This document shows positions 44,046 to 54,284 of a DNA stretch of 64,000 nucleotides, one piece after another. The stretch comes from Xanthostigma xanthostigma (Eukaryota > Arthropoda > Insecta > Raphidioptera > Raphidiidae): the NCBI GenBank assembly GCA_963575645.1, contig OY754464.1:4650001-4714000 (forward strand). Reading direction: 5' to 3'. The stretch's first letter is position 1. Each line of letters opens with the position of its first letter. A model generated the notes under the pieces. It did not search any database. It had not been told where the DNA came from and saw only the letters and a list, made by a program, of their open reading frames with translations. The translations under genes were made by a program, and so were the position numbers.

Positions 44046-45472
44046 GCGCGGTTAATTAAATGTTTTGTGCAACTCAGAATTAGTGTTATAAGATATAGAA
44101 GTCAATGGGTAATCATACATATTATTAAGTTGCTCAACGAATAGACATATTCGTATAATGGAATAAGGTATATGTACATAAAATTGGTATAATATCGCTA
44201 ATGAATTGTCAACAATTGTTTGTTTGTTGACTTGTACTGTACAGTATACACGAACCAATGCCCGACGCGTATTTACACATAAATCATATTATTCAAGGTT
44301 ATTTGCATAAAAATTGTCATTTTATTAACCATATAAATGTGCGTAATCGGAAATACACACGTCTCTTTTGTCGCCGCAACATAAATATTAAGAACACGGA
44401 AAAAAACTCGGATCGCAGTGCCTTAAAGAATTACGTATTGGATTCATGCAAAGTCGATTAAAAATAATATTATATAATACACATTAGTTTTTTACGACTC
44501 TATATAGCGTTCATTCGAATATAATTTATTCATAAGATTTCCATACTATTTAGGAGGGATACCCGCACCACCAACTAAATGTGTTGAAAAGAAAAATAGT
44601 ATGAGATGCCTACTTTAATTGCCTGTAAATAATTAAAGACAAATGTTTTCAAATTATGTCTTAGAAATTGTTCTTCAAAGATTCACTTTTTAGTTCAACA
44701 TAAAGCAAAACTCGGCATACTCATTACCGTAAACTTGAATCATTATTAATTAATAATTATATATAACGTTTTTAAAAGTTCTGCGATCAATATCGAATTT
44801 TAAAGATTATTTGGACTAAAGAGTAGAGCAATGAATTATTATGTTTCATTAAGTATAAAGACGATGTACCTGTGGTCACGGTCTTCATAAATAATATTCC
44901 CCTTAGACATTCATTACACAAAATTATTAAGTACATGTGGTGAAGTTTTGTGACAGAATATATGCATATTTAAATTTAAGAGAGGCCCTTTTAAGTAGCC
45001 TCTGTACATAGTAACGTGTGTACGAAAAATTCAATAAAGTATTAAATATTTATATGATTTTAAAGTTTAAAGTTATTTTCAAACACTCTTCATCGTCGTC
45101 ACCTGAATTGTATATAGACTATAGAGTATTAGTACCTAAGATCTCGATTTGGCTTGATCTTCACCCATCGAGTTTTCTAATGAATGAATTTTGATAATAT
45201 AATGTATTAATAAAGAAAAATTGATTTGGTTGACATTCAATTTCTTGGCACAGCTATTTTTAATAAAATATTAAAGTTGTTAATTTTATTTCTGAAATGT
45301 AGTTATCGAGTTTTCAGATAAATTTATTACCAATCGAAAGTAAAATATGTAGGTATATACCCACCACGAAACGATTGTAATTTTAAAACTTTTAATTTAA
45401 AAATCATTTCAACCTATTCGGTTATGAGGTAAGAATACCTATTTTGCGAATCAACTTTCGACGCGTCGTTGG
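44046..45472. other. AT-rich spacer
   Basis: No gene or repeat recognised. The facing 67-68-codon frames at 44,052-44,461 are noise. Confidence 0.4.
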
Positions 45473-45673
45473 CGAAAGAAAGAAAGTTAAAAAAAAACAA
45501 TTATATTATAGGTGGTGAGTAATTTTAATAAATAAAATTAACCTAAATTTGAAGCGAAAGATGCAATATCATAGATTCGAATTATTATAATTATTATATA
45601 AATTTAGGTTATGTATTACAGAATACGTTATCACGTAAAACTATCGTCCGTAAACCGACTTTACAGACAACCA
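45473..45673 (+). mobile_element. Helentron-like element (HINE), copy E, 3' part
   Basis: From GAAAGAAAGAAAGTTAAAAA to ACGTTATCACGT, hairpin and CAACCA before a T-run. Same subfamily as copy C; the left end is missing. It ends against a piece of the hAT element seen at 51.3 kb. Confidence 0.72.
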
Positions 45674-45683
45674 TTTTTTTGTT

Positions 45684-45741
45684 AGGAAATCCACTATCGT
45701 TGACTCCCATGTTTATTTCATGGACCCCCAATTTTTTTTTT
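45684..45741 (-). mobile_element. Fragment of the 51.3-kb hAT family
   Basis: TCCACTATCGTTGACTCCCA, then TTTCATGGACCCCCAATTTT, is the reverse complement of 51,388-51,440. Confidence 0.7.
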
Positions 45742-46391
45742 TTTTTATTAAAGCAAACCCGTTCAAAGTAGATCATACCGTTAAGTGAACACTTTACAGA
45801 TTGGGCTTACCCTGATCCTACATGTCTTTTTAAATTCTCAGTATCAATGCGTCAAAATTTAAATATAGTTTTTAACTGATAAATACGTTTGCTCGAATAT
45901 TTACATTGGGTTGGGTTAGGGAGGTCTCGAGCCAAAAGTGTGTATAATCTTATCATAAAATATATGATTATTGAGATATCTTCATTCGATTTGCCACGCA
46001 AACGTTGAATACGGAATAATATTTTAATATACTCTTAAACTGACCGTTTTATTTTACGCGTACAATATATTATAGTGAATGTTAAAAAATTGACTTTTTG
46101 AATTTATTTTCTTGTTGCAAGAACGGGTGTTTGTGTTTTTTGTTTTGGTTTGAAAGCTGCAGTGTATCATAGGCCGTATGTAAATTGGTGAGTTGATAGT
46201 TTTTCGAAGCTTAATGTAAGTGCTTTTCTGTGTCCATAAACTGTTTGACTCTATTTTTACGTACGTCACGTTAAATTGTCAATGATAGATTTTTGATTTT
46301 TTATGCTAATCGTTAGTGCTTCTTAAAGAAAATTAAAAAAACTTTTAAATAAAACTCAACGATGATTTCAACTGCAATTGTCTAATGCTTA
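45742..46391. other. AT-rich spacer
   Basis: No feature recognised. Confidence 0.4.
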
Positions 46392-47014
46392 TCTATACTA
46401 ATATATAAAGCTGAAGAGTGTGTTTGTTTGTTTGAGCGCGCTAATCTCAGGAACCACTGGTTTAAATTGAAAAAAAAAATTGTTGGATAGCCCATTTATC
46501 GAGGAAGGCTATAGGCTATATAATATTACGCTACGACCATTAGGAGCGGAGCTTTAATGAAAAATGTTACAAAATGTATCTCAAAAATAAGCTACTATTC
46601 ATGTGAAATGCACTAACTAGATATACTCATATTAGTGTTGCGAGAAGACAACGTCAGGTGGCTCAATCGGTAGAACATGCGACTGTCAATATCAGGGTCG
46701 TGGGTTCGAGCCCCACGTTGGGCGAATATATTATTTTTATTTTTTTTTTATTTTTTACATTGCTTTCTTCTAAGGCTTACATTTAAATTTATTTTAATTT
46801 TATTTAATTAATTTTAAAAAAATATTAGTTAAAAAAAGTTTAAATACTGCTTTTTATCGACAAAAACTTTTGAACGGTAACTCCGATCATCATGAAATTT
46901 GGACACAACATTCATCTCGGTAAACTGAGATGAATGTGTGTAGTGTGTACTCATGTTCCTCCCTTCCCCATTCGTTCTTTTACACCCGGTTGAAACCGGA
47001 CGGGACCGCTCTAA
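46392..47014 (+). mobile_element. Helitron with embedded tRNA-Lys-like domain, copy 1
   Basis: Opens TCTATACTAATATATAAAGC and TGAAGAGTGTG, then GCGCGCTAATCTCAGGAACC and GATAGCCCATTTATCGAGG. The tRNA-like part is at 46,652-46,725. The 3' part has TTTGAACGGTAACTCCGATC and ends with the hairpin CCGGTTGAAACCGG, then ACGGGACCGCTCTAA. The flanks are A and T, as expected for Helitrons; the last four bases are CTAA rather than CTAG. No replicase or helicase. Confidence 0.82.
46652..46725 (+). repeat. tRNA-Lys-like domain inside the Helitron
   Basis: GTGGCTCAATCGGTAGAACATG (D arm, A box) and GGGTCGTGGGTTCGAGCCCC, ACGTTGGGCG (variable loop, T arm, acceptor 3' strand) match eukaryotic tRNA-Lys almost base for base. 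At the anticodon position it reads GTC (CTGTCAATA) rather than CTT or TTT. The 5' acceptor strand no longer pairs, so it should not be a working tRNA, though both Pol III boxes survive. Confidence 0.8.
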
Positions 47015-47304
47015 TATATATCTATTTTATTAAGAAAACGATATGAGCTAGGGAGCTTATATAGAAGGCATATAGAAAACAAATATGTAGTATGCTTATT
47101 AGTCCAAGCAGCGGGCGTAAAAACGATTCTGATTTCATAGACGAGTCACGAATAAACTTTCAGAAAAAATAGTAGGTACATATTACAGCGACTTTAATCA
47201 CTTGCCTACAGGCAACCCTCCGATAACCTGATCCGACAACGACATTTCCTGTATTCATAGTGTTAGAGCTTTTAATTTTTATGAATTTATTGGTCAGTAT
47301 AGAC

Positions 47305-47788
47305 CAGCCATTCTCAAAGTGTGCTCCGCGGAACCCTAGGGTTCCGCGAAGCCCCTGTAGGGGCTCCGTAAGAATTTAGAAAAATATTAAAAAAGAATAT
47401 TGTGTATAATATTTTTTAATATTATGCTATACGCACGCCGACAAAAGAGGCAGTGCGAGCTGATCAGCCAGCAAGAAAACAACGTTCATGCATGCCTATT
47501 TAAAAGATAATTTTAAAGAACATTTTGATTTCGTATACTGGAATAGTTAATAAAATTATTATTATTTAATGTTTGAATGTGTTAACATTAATTATTTTCA
47601 TTTAAAAAAAAAAAAAACAATACCTCCCTTTAGATTTTTTTTAATAAGTAACTGTTACATTGTACCTACTCGTATTATGCTTATTAATAAAGAATGCACA
47701 TAAAGACATTTTTGTTTTATTGGAGGGTTCCGTCAAGTATTTCGCTTTCCAAAAGGGTTCCGTCACCAAAAAAGTTTGAGAACCGCTG
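47305..47788. mobile_element. hAT MITE (484 bp) with perfect 8-bp duplication
   Basis: CAGCCATTCTCAAAGTGTG at the left and AAAGTTTGAGAACCGCTG at the right are inverted repeats. GTATAGAC lies at 47,297-47,304 and 47,789-47,796. GGTTCCG words recur near both ends; the inside is AT-rich. Confidence 0.9.
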
Positions 47789-47814
47789 GTATAGACCATA
47801 GAGTATATGATGTC

Positions 47815-47945
47815 ACGGTTAATACAAGAAAGTAGTTAATTCGCGAATTAACCGGCTAATACCCGAATTAACCAATCCTTGACGTTTGTTAATTCGGGTA
47901 TTAGCCGGTTAATTCGCGAATAAACTACTTTCTTGTATTAACCGT
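47815..47945. repeat. Long perfect hairpin
   Basis: Arms of 58 bases (ACGGTTAATACAAGAAAGTA...CCGAATTAAC) pair with two or three differences around a 15-base loop. GTTAATTCG-type words repeat within each arm. Confidence 0.85.
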
Positions 47946-48454
47946 AACATATAGACTATAGAGCTTTTTGGGGATAATATAGTGGCCGTCATAAATAATA
48001 ATGAAATCAGTCGAGTGCAAACTGGCTATGCTCATTTCAAATTGTATTTTATTTGGGATAAAGTTCAGCAGATTAAATGGCAAATATGATAGTTTACCTT
48101 GCTGCAGAATTCTAGAAACTGTATACTATGGCTAGCATTGATTGCTTATTGAAGCCTGAAGAGCAAGGCAAAACAAAACTGTGTTCGAAGGTCATTTAGT
48201 GAGACGAAGAAAGCAATAACAAAGCTAGCTCACACTGTGGAGCAGTTTCCGGCACTAACGCTGAAATGTTGACAGTATGCGGCACTAATGATTGGCACAA
48301 AAAATATTTCAAAAGTCGTTTTTTAAGGGGTGTTTCATCTAGCTTCACGTCAACCTAAAAGGGAAGGAAAGTAACCCCCTATATTTTTCACAATTTTTCG
48401 GCAGTAACGCAGCACTTTTGGCAGTATACGGCACTAACGATTGGCGCAAAAAAA

Positions 48455-48634
48455 TTGGTTGTCTGTAAAGTCGGTTTACGGACAATAGTTTTACGTGATA
48501 ACGTATTCCGCTCGAATATCATATTTAATAATACATTACTGCGCTCTCGCTTGCACGCACAGGGTCAGGCGGAACGTTACACTTTTTCGTGCGTGCAGCT
48601 GGTGTTTCATCAATTTATAAGACGTTATCACGTC
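48455..48634 (-). mobile_element. Helentron-like element (HINE), copy F, compact
   Basis: Only 180 bp with both ends: right end (TTGGTTGTCTGTAAAGTCGG as seen on the plus strand, ACGTGATAACGT) and left end (ACGTTATCACGTC). The inside is reduced to GGTCAGGCGGAACGTTACAC and the GTGCGTGCAGC part. It lacks the duplicated CTTATAAATTGAT of copies A-D. Confidence 0.78.
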
Positions 48635-48642
48635 AAAAACTT

Positions 48643-48816
48643 AGTCCGCCTTCTTTAGAAGTCCGCCATATTGGATTTAGAGTGACGTCACTTTATTTTT
48701 CGAGTTATTCTCAGCAAGCCCTTTCATTTGATACCCATATTGTAGGAAAGCATAATAAAATTAGTCCGCCATCTTTAGAAGTCCGCCATATTGGATTTAG
48801 AGTGACGTCACACAGC
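48643..48816 (+). repeat. Two-unit direct repeat
   Basis: AGTCCGCC.TCTTTAGAAGTC, CGCCATATTGGATTTAGAGT and GACGTCAC occur at 48,643-48,693 and 48,763-48,813. GACGTCAC is a CRE-like word. Confidence 0.75.
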
Positions 48817-48923
48817 TAACCATGCATTGTCATTCAAACTAAACGTGTATACAAATTTTCATCTCAATCGGTTGATGATATCTGCTTCAAAATTACCGAA
48901 GGCATTCTAGTCGCTCACTTAGT

Positions 48924-48997
48924 AACGTTAGGAACGTTACACTTTTTCGTGCATGCAGCCGGTGTTTCATCTTTTTATTTATAAGACGTTATCACGT
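48924..48997 (-). mobile_element. Helentron-like element (HINE), left-end fragment H
   Basis: CGTTAGGAACGTTACACTTT, TTCGTGCATGCAGCCGGTGT, ATAAGACGTTATCACGTT: the left end of the family, read on the minus strand, without a right end. Confidence 0.65.
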
Positions 48998-49130
48998 TAA
49001 AAAAAATTCAAAAGTCGCTTTTTTAAGGGGTGTCCCATCTAACTTGACGTCAAGTTGGATAAGACATCAACATCCCTCTATATTTTTCACAATTTTCCGG
49101 CACTAACGTAGCACTGACGATTGGAGTAAA

Positions 49131-49452
49131 AAAACTTGTTTTTTAATGATTTATTTTTGTTTTTTAATGATGTCCCATCCAACTTGTACACATTATTGAT
49201 AACATCAATTAGAACTAATGTGACATTTCTATTAATCTATGCTTTATCAATTGCATCATTCAAGGGTAAGTTGCAGTTCAACAGTGATATAGATTTGTTA
49301 TCAGCGAGTTCGTTTTATGGGATGTGATTAGTTGCGGGCCGCCACAAAGGTATATTCCTTTCATTTATTTATCTGAGAGTAACCACATCGAAATGCAAAT
49401 ATCGGAAGCGATGTTTACCGCAATCGGACCAGGTTCTTGTAGAGTTGCCTTG
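49131..49452. other. Spacer
   Basis: Includes a repeated TTGTTTTTTAATGAT word near 49,130-49,170. No gene seen. Confidence 0.4.
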
Positions 49453-49985
49453 TAGTGTTGTGTCCACATGACTCTTTATTGGGAGCTGGCTCGGTGCGCT
49501 CCGCTCACTAAAAAGAGTCGCTCAGAGGGAGTCGTTCAAAGGAGCGACACTAAACAATACGCACTACACAAGAGTGCAGACTGCAGAGGTGTGAACTGTC
49601 ATCATGCATGCTCAGGAGTCACGAAGCATTGCACAGCGCAATACACAGACTCAACTCAGCTCATTTTAATATGATACTGATTTTATATTATTCGCATTTC
49701 GGATAAACTATAAAGTATAATAAAAGCTTAACAATAATAATGTTTATTGTTACAATGTTATATCAACGACGTCAATGTGAATGGTTTAAGTCACTGTTAA
49801 GCTTAGTGCTATTGCACTTACAGTGTGTCATTCAACATTAAATGATTCAGCAAAGATAACTCCGTATGTGAAAAATTCACTAGTGCCTCTGTGGCCTGTG
49901 CTGTGTGCGCTCTGTAAATGTGCGAATGCAACAGTACAGAACAGCTCAGCATATAGAGCAATGGCGTTCGGAGTGAGTCATTCAC

Positions 49986-50533
49986 AAATAAATATAGTTT
50001 AAAAAAAACTAAAAAACACGCTTTATATCGAACTAAAAAGTAAAAAATATTTTTTTTAAAATAAGCTTAAAAGAATAATGAATAAAAAATACTAGTATTA
50101 TTGTGAAAAAAGCGTGGGGCGCTCGATGTACGCTTATTTCATAATAATACTAGTATTTTTTATTCATTATTGTTTTAAGCTTATTTAAAAAAAAATATTT
50201 TTTACTTTTTAGTTCGATATAAAGCGTGTTTTTTAGTTTTTTTTAAACTATATTTATTTTCCACTTTTTAGTTCGATTTATTGTCAAAAATTTGCCGAAA
50301 AATAACAATTTTTTTATTTCGGCGTGGACGGGATTAGAACCCACGACCGGTGAATCCAAGAGTTGACGTCAGCGAAGACTAGCGCCCGCCTTAGACCGCT
50401 CGGTCAACGATTGCTCTTACAGTACTGGCATAACATACTATAACAGTAATAAACCACTTGCTGTAGTCCAAACGAGGTTACAAACAAACATACATACATA
50501 CAAACTTACAAGTGAAACTAATATAAAGCGTGT
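49986..50533 (-). mobile_element. tRNA-plus-hairpin element, copy P2
   Basis: Same order as P1 on the minus strand. The hairpin here has lost part of its loop and stem top (GGGGCGCTCGATGTACGCTT). The head ends ACACGCTTTATATTAG on the minus strand. Its A and B boxes (GACCGAGCGGTCTAAGG; GGGTTCTAATCCC) at 50,321-50,410 are the best preserved of the three. AGTTTAAAAAAAACTAAAA at 49,996 is the unoccupied form of the site hit in P3. Confidence 0.75.
50321..50410 (-). repeat. Class II tRNA-like domain inside P2
   Basis: Leucine/serine-type A box and B box with a long variable arm; the acceptor stem is imperfect. Confidence 0.7.
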
Positions 50534-50734
50534 AAAAAAAAGAGCGACTCGCTCCGCTCCGTGAAAGGAGTCGTTCATTATGAACGACTCGCTCAAGAGC
50601 GACACATCACTATTGCCTAGACATGTGATTGAAATAACTATAATATGCACTATCTTTTCTAAAAGTTTCATCCCTCTAAAATCCGAACCATTTTTTACGG
50701 TCGCCGCTCCCGCTGTATCTTTAATTGGCAATTT

Positions 50735-50766
50735 GCTAATCGGGGCGAAGCCGGATCGGGCCGCTA
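50735..50766 (+). mobile_element. Lep1-type Helitron 3' end fragment
   Basis: CTAATCGGGGCGAAGCCGGA, TCGGGCCGCTAA. Confidence 0.65.
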
Positions 50767-51311
50767 ATACGTAACATAGCTGTTCTGTTTTATAGTAGGT
50801 AATTTTGTAGATTGATTCTTTAGCCTGTCAGTAATCATCAGTCATTAAAGTCCAAAGGCAGCTGACGGTGTTTGAGGAATCTCTCACACGACGCCGCTGT
50901 TCCGTCTATATAATACATAACATCGTTTCATTAAACATTGATGCGTCTGTCACAGTACCTACCTGGCAGGTAAATGCATCGATTTTAAAGACCGATATGA
51001 TGTCAGTGAAATTGTTCAAGGTGACTCCCCGTCACTACGGCCTTGCTATTCGATTCAGTTTGAACTTTGTCTCAACCACCGAGGGAGTGGTGAACTTCAG
51101 GTTCCAATTTTGAACGTTTTTAGGGCCCGTACCTCATCAAAATGAAAGAAAAAAGTGTGTTAAACTTTTACGCGCGATTGACGTGAAACATACAACCATT
51201 ACATTTATATATACTCCAAATCTTCTTGGTTTCCGAGCTTGTGGCTATTTCTACCTGACGTTTCGTCTTCAATTGCGGTAGACATTATCAATACGATATG
51301 ACGATGTAGAC
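50767..51311. other. Spacer with an unassigned frame
   Basis: 50,868-51,113 holds an 81-codon frame (includes VTPRHYGLAIRFSLNFVSTT) in GC-balanced sequence without a known domain. It may be an old repeat or exon scrap. Confidence 0.25.
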
Positions 51312-51814
51312 CAGATTCCCAAAGTGGTCTATATCGACCCCCAGGGGTCGACGACAACTTGCAAGGGGCTCATGTCAGCAGAAAAAAAATTGGGGGTCCA
51401 TGAAATGAAAATGGGGGTCAACGATAGTGAATCTCCTAACAAAAAAAGAAACAAACTGGACATCGTTAACCGAGGAGATTTAAGATTAAATCTAACTAAA
51501 TTGATGCCAAATGTTGAAAATTTATTATTAAAGCATCAGGTCCATCCCTCACACTAATAGCATTTATTTTTTGCTTAGTTATTTTATGTAACAGAAAGTA
51601 AATTTTAATTTGATTCGTAAAATTTGAATCTAATTACTTAATAAATGTATAAAACTAAACATTTCACACTACACTTCACTACCGTTATAAATTTAAATCG
51701 TTCAAAGTAAGTACCGGTTGTCAAAAATAGATTTGAAATTAATGAATATACAAAAAACCAAAACCGAAAAACATGGCAAGTGGTCTATGAGACAAAAAAG
51801 TTCGGGGACCTCTG
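51312..51814 (+). mobile_element. Internally deleted hAT element with perfect 8-bp duplication
   Basis: CAGATTCCCAAAGTGGTC at the left and GTTCGGGGACCTCTG at the right are the terminal repeats. ATGTAGAC is at 51,304-51,311 and 51,815-51,822. It retains the very end of a transposase frame (next entry). It inserted next to or into a relative of the 21.2-kb TIR element. Confidence 0.88.
51468..51557 (+). pseudogene. hAT transposase, last residues
   Basis: Residues NRGDLRLNLTKLMPNVENLL and LKHQVHPSH, then a stop. The R-G-D-L-R-L-x-L-T-x-(x)-x-P-N-(x)-x-x-L-x-x-x-H-Q-x-HPSH pattern is the C-terminus of the ZBED5/SCAND3-like hAT transposases as I remember them. The DDE core and dimerisation domain are deleted. 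An upstream ATG at 51,324 opens the frame through terminal-repeat sequence and is fortuitous. Confidence 0.7.
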
Positions 51815-51822
51815 ATGTAGAC

Positions 51823-51965
51823 GATGCTGCACACGAGGCTAGAAACACTGCTTGGACTTCTACTGGCCGGCAGGCTGGGTACGAAACTGGAAATGGCATC
51901 ACTGCGGGCTCGCCTGCTAGCTCACAAAATTAGAACAGGGACTATTTTTCTTGCTAGTAGATCCG
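51823..51965 (-). mobile_element. Fragment of the 21.2-kb TIR element
   Basis: TGCACACGAGGCTAGAAACA, GGCCGGCAGGCTGGGTACGA and AAAATTAGAACAGGGACTAT correspond, in reverse, to 22,030-22,167. The 71- and 91-codon frames over it are shadows. Confidence 0.65.
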
Positions 51966-52467
51966 TTGCTAGAAATACCAATGGACTACGGTCTACAAGC
52001 CCAGAAACCAAGAAGATTTTCGTCGCATTAATGCGAAAGTTTATTTATAATGTTGACGATTTTGCAACTTGTTTGCCACCCCTTGATTCCAAACACTAGA
52101 AATATGTAGATTATCTAGATAATAATAATCTAATGACCTACTATTTATTTAACTTTTCGGTACACGTGTTTGTTAGAATACAAATTCTTATTTCAATGAA
52201 TTTTTTATGTTCTCACTTTTGTATTGGCAGGCTTTTTTTTGACTTCTATGACTAATATTGATTTATTATTTGAAGACTTTTAAAGAATTTGTAACCAAGT
52301 ACACGGTGTAGTACTATATTTTGGAGATCATGATACAGTAGAACCTCCGTATCGACGAGATTTTGGTTCCGTCGTCTTCCGCGGATATAGAAGGTGAACA
52401 AATAACGCAATTTTTAATTGTAATGAAAGTGCAATAAACCTGTATTCTTCGACAATACGAATAATAT
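51966..52467. other. Spacer
   Basis: AT-rich; no feature recognised. Confidence 0.4.
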
Positions 52468-52509
52468 TATCAAACTAAAAAGTGATAAATAAATATAGTT
52501 TAAAAAAAA

Positions 52510-52752
52510 TTGGTTGTCTGTAAAGTCGGTTTACGGACAATAGTTTTACGTGATAACGTATTCCGCTCGAATATCATATTTAATAATACATAACCTATAT
52601 TTTAGTAGCTGTCAAACTTGGGCCGATCGTGCTTCTCTATCGCTTATACTGCGCTCTCGCTTGCACACACAGGGTCAGGCGGAACGTTACTGCGTTACAC
52701 TTTTTCGTGCGTGCAGCTGGTGTTTCATCAATTTATAAGACGTTATCACGTC
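52510..52752 (-). mobile_element. Helentron-like element (HINE), copy G, nested in P3
   Basis: Compact form like F (TTGGTTGTCTGTAAAGTCGG, ACGTGATAACGT, then ACGTTATCACGTC). It splits AGTTTAAAAAAAACTAAAAA of P3: the unoccupied sequence is present at 49,996-50,016 and near 27,306. Eight A's precede and six follow the insert, against eight in the empty site. Confidence 0.82.
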
Positions 52753-53094
52753 AAAAAACTAAAAAACACGCTTTATATCGAACTAAAAAGTAAAAAATAT
52801 TTTTTTTTAAATAAGCTTAAAACAATAATGAATAAAAAATACTAGTATTATTGTGAAAAAAGCGTGGGGCGCTTTGTTCCACATTTTCGTACATCGAGCG
52901 CCCCACGCTTTTTTCACAATAATTCTAGTATTTTTTATTCATTATTGTTTTAAGCTTATTTTAAAAAAAATATTTTTTACTTTTTAGTTCGATATAAAGC
53001 GTGTTTTTTAGTTTTTTTTAAACTATATTTATTTTCCACTTTTTAGTTCGATTTATTGTCAAAAATTTGCCGAAAAAAAAAACAATTTTTTTTC

Positions 53095-53183
53095 GGCGTG
53101 AACGGGATTAGAACCCACGACCCGTGATATTCCGAGAGTTGACGTCAGCGAAGACCCGTGCTTTTGACCGCACGGCTACCCAC
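53095..53183 (-). repeat. Class II tRNA-like domain inside P3
   Basis: GTAGCCGTGCGGTCAAAAGC and GGGTTCTAATCCC boxes on the minus strand, close to P1. Confidence 0.7.
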
Positions 53184-53298
53184 TGTACTTACACTGCTGG
53201 CATATTATACCACTATATAAACCACTTGCTGTAGTCCAAATGGAGATTACAAACATACATACATACAAACTTACAAGTGAAACTAATATAAAGCGTGT

Positions 53299-53735
53299 AA
53301 AAATAAATAAAGAAACAAGAGTCCAATTTGGATATACAGTAATATGGCATATCCCTTTACTATTGTAGTTCATTTCATATCAAGGTCATTAGATATACAG
53401 GTCACCTCATTAATGAATGTTGTCAACTGAAAGACCGTTTATATTTTTATCGGCCACGAAATATTAATTTACAGTTCACTGGACGACGTCATCCTCCCAC
53501 TACTATCCAACGGAATGAGATCACCTCTGTAACTAGTAAACTTGATTTTATATAATGGCGTGACGTCATTGTATGTATGTACGGTCACATCGTCTATACT
53601 TCTATAGTCTATGGTGTACATCTGGTGACATTCATCGTTCATTGAGCCGTTTTCCAGTTGTATATCAATTAATAATTCATTAAACGACCGTAGTTTATCA
53701 AATGCCCAGCACACAGTGTGTACCGTACTATATTA
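53299..53735. other. Spacer
   Basis: An 81-codon minus-strand frame at 53,469-53,714 has no domain but reasonable composition (includes NDECHQMYTIDYRSIDDVTV). Otherwise nothing recognised. Confidence 0.3.
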
Positions 53736-54284
53736 TCTATACTAATATATAAAGCTGAAGAGTTTGTTTGTTTGTTTGAACGCGCTAATTTCAGGAACTA
53801 CTGGTTCAAATTGAAAACATTTTTTTTTGTTGGATAGCCCATTTACCGAGGAAGGCTATAGGCTATTACGCTACGACCATTAGGAGCGGAGCTTTAATGA
53901 AAAGTGTTGCAAAATGTGTCTCAAAAATAAGCTTCTATTCATGTGAAATGCACTAACTAGATATACTCATATTAGTGATGCAAGAACACAACATCAGGTA
54001 GAGCACGCGTCTGTCAATATCAGGGTCGTGGGTTCGAGCCCCACGTTGGGCATTATTTTTTACATTTCTTTCTTCTAAGGCTTACATTTAAATCTATTTT
54101 AATTTTATTTAATTCATTTAAAAAAACATATTAGTTAAACAAAAACTTTTGAACGGTAACTCCGATCATCATGAAATTTGGACACAACATTCATCTCGAT
54201 AAACTAAGATGAATGTGTGTACTCATGTCCCTTCTTTCCCCATTCGTTCTTTTGCACCCTGGTGAAACCGGGCGGAACCGCTAG
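53736..54284 (+). mobile_element. Helitron with embedded tRNA-Lys-like domain, copy 2
   Basis: Same structure as copy 1, with a canonical CTAG end (GGCGGAACCGCTAG) and A/T flanks. The tRNA-like domain (53,993-54,051) has lost the GGCTCAATC of the D arm but keeps CTGTCAATA and the B box. Confidence 0.83.

Larger units (their letters stand above)
48225..49130 (+). repeat. Tandem repeat interrupted by HINE copies
   Basis: A unit of about 150 bp with GGCACTAACG, GATTGGCGCAAAAAA, TTCAAAAGTCG.TTTTTTAAG, GGGTGT..CATCTA.CTT and CTATATTTTTCACAATTTT occurs at 48,240-48,450 and again at 49,001-49,130. 48,455-48,997 sits exactly between GGCGCAAAAAA and TTCAAAAGTCG, so it is an insertion. Confidence 0.7.
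49453..50612. mobile_element. hAT-like element split by tRNA-hairpin copy P2
   Basis: TAGTGTTGTGTCCACATGAC at the left is mirrored loosely by GAGCGACACATCACTA at the right. The flanks TTGCCTTG (49,445-49,452) and TTGCCTAG (50,613-50,620) are an 8-bp duplication with one change. GAGCGACTCGCTC and GAGTCGTTCA words fill both ends. P2 (49,986-50,533) lies inside. No transposase left. Confidence 0.65.
52468..53298 (-). mobile_element. tRNA-plus-hairpin element, copy P3, interrupted
   Basis: Same family as P1 and P2, minus orientation, with the full hairpin (loop TTGTTCCACATTTTCGTACA...). Its outer arm is split by Helentron-like copy G at 52,510-52,752. tRNA-like domain at 53,095-53,183, head with CATA microsatellite, end ACACGCTTTATATTAG. 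Confidence 0.78.

Noticed and set aside
46652-46725. Functional tRNA-Lys or tRNA-Asp gene
   Set aside because: The acceptor stem does not pair, the anticodon loop is altered and the sequence lies within Helitron ends; called tRNA-derived instead.
47815-47945. microRNA precursor
   Set aside because: The stem is too long and perfect and made of repeated words; no known mature miRNA sequence is seen.
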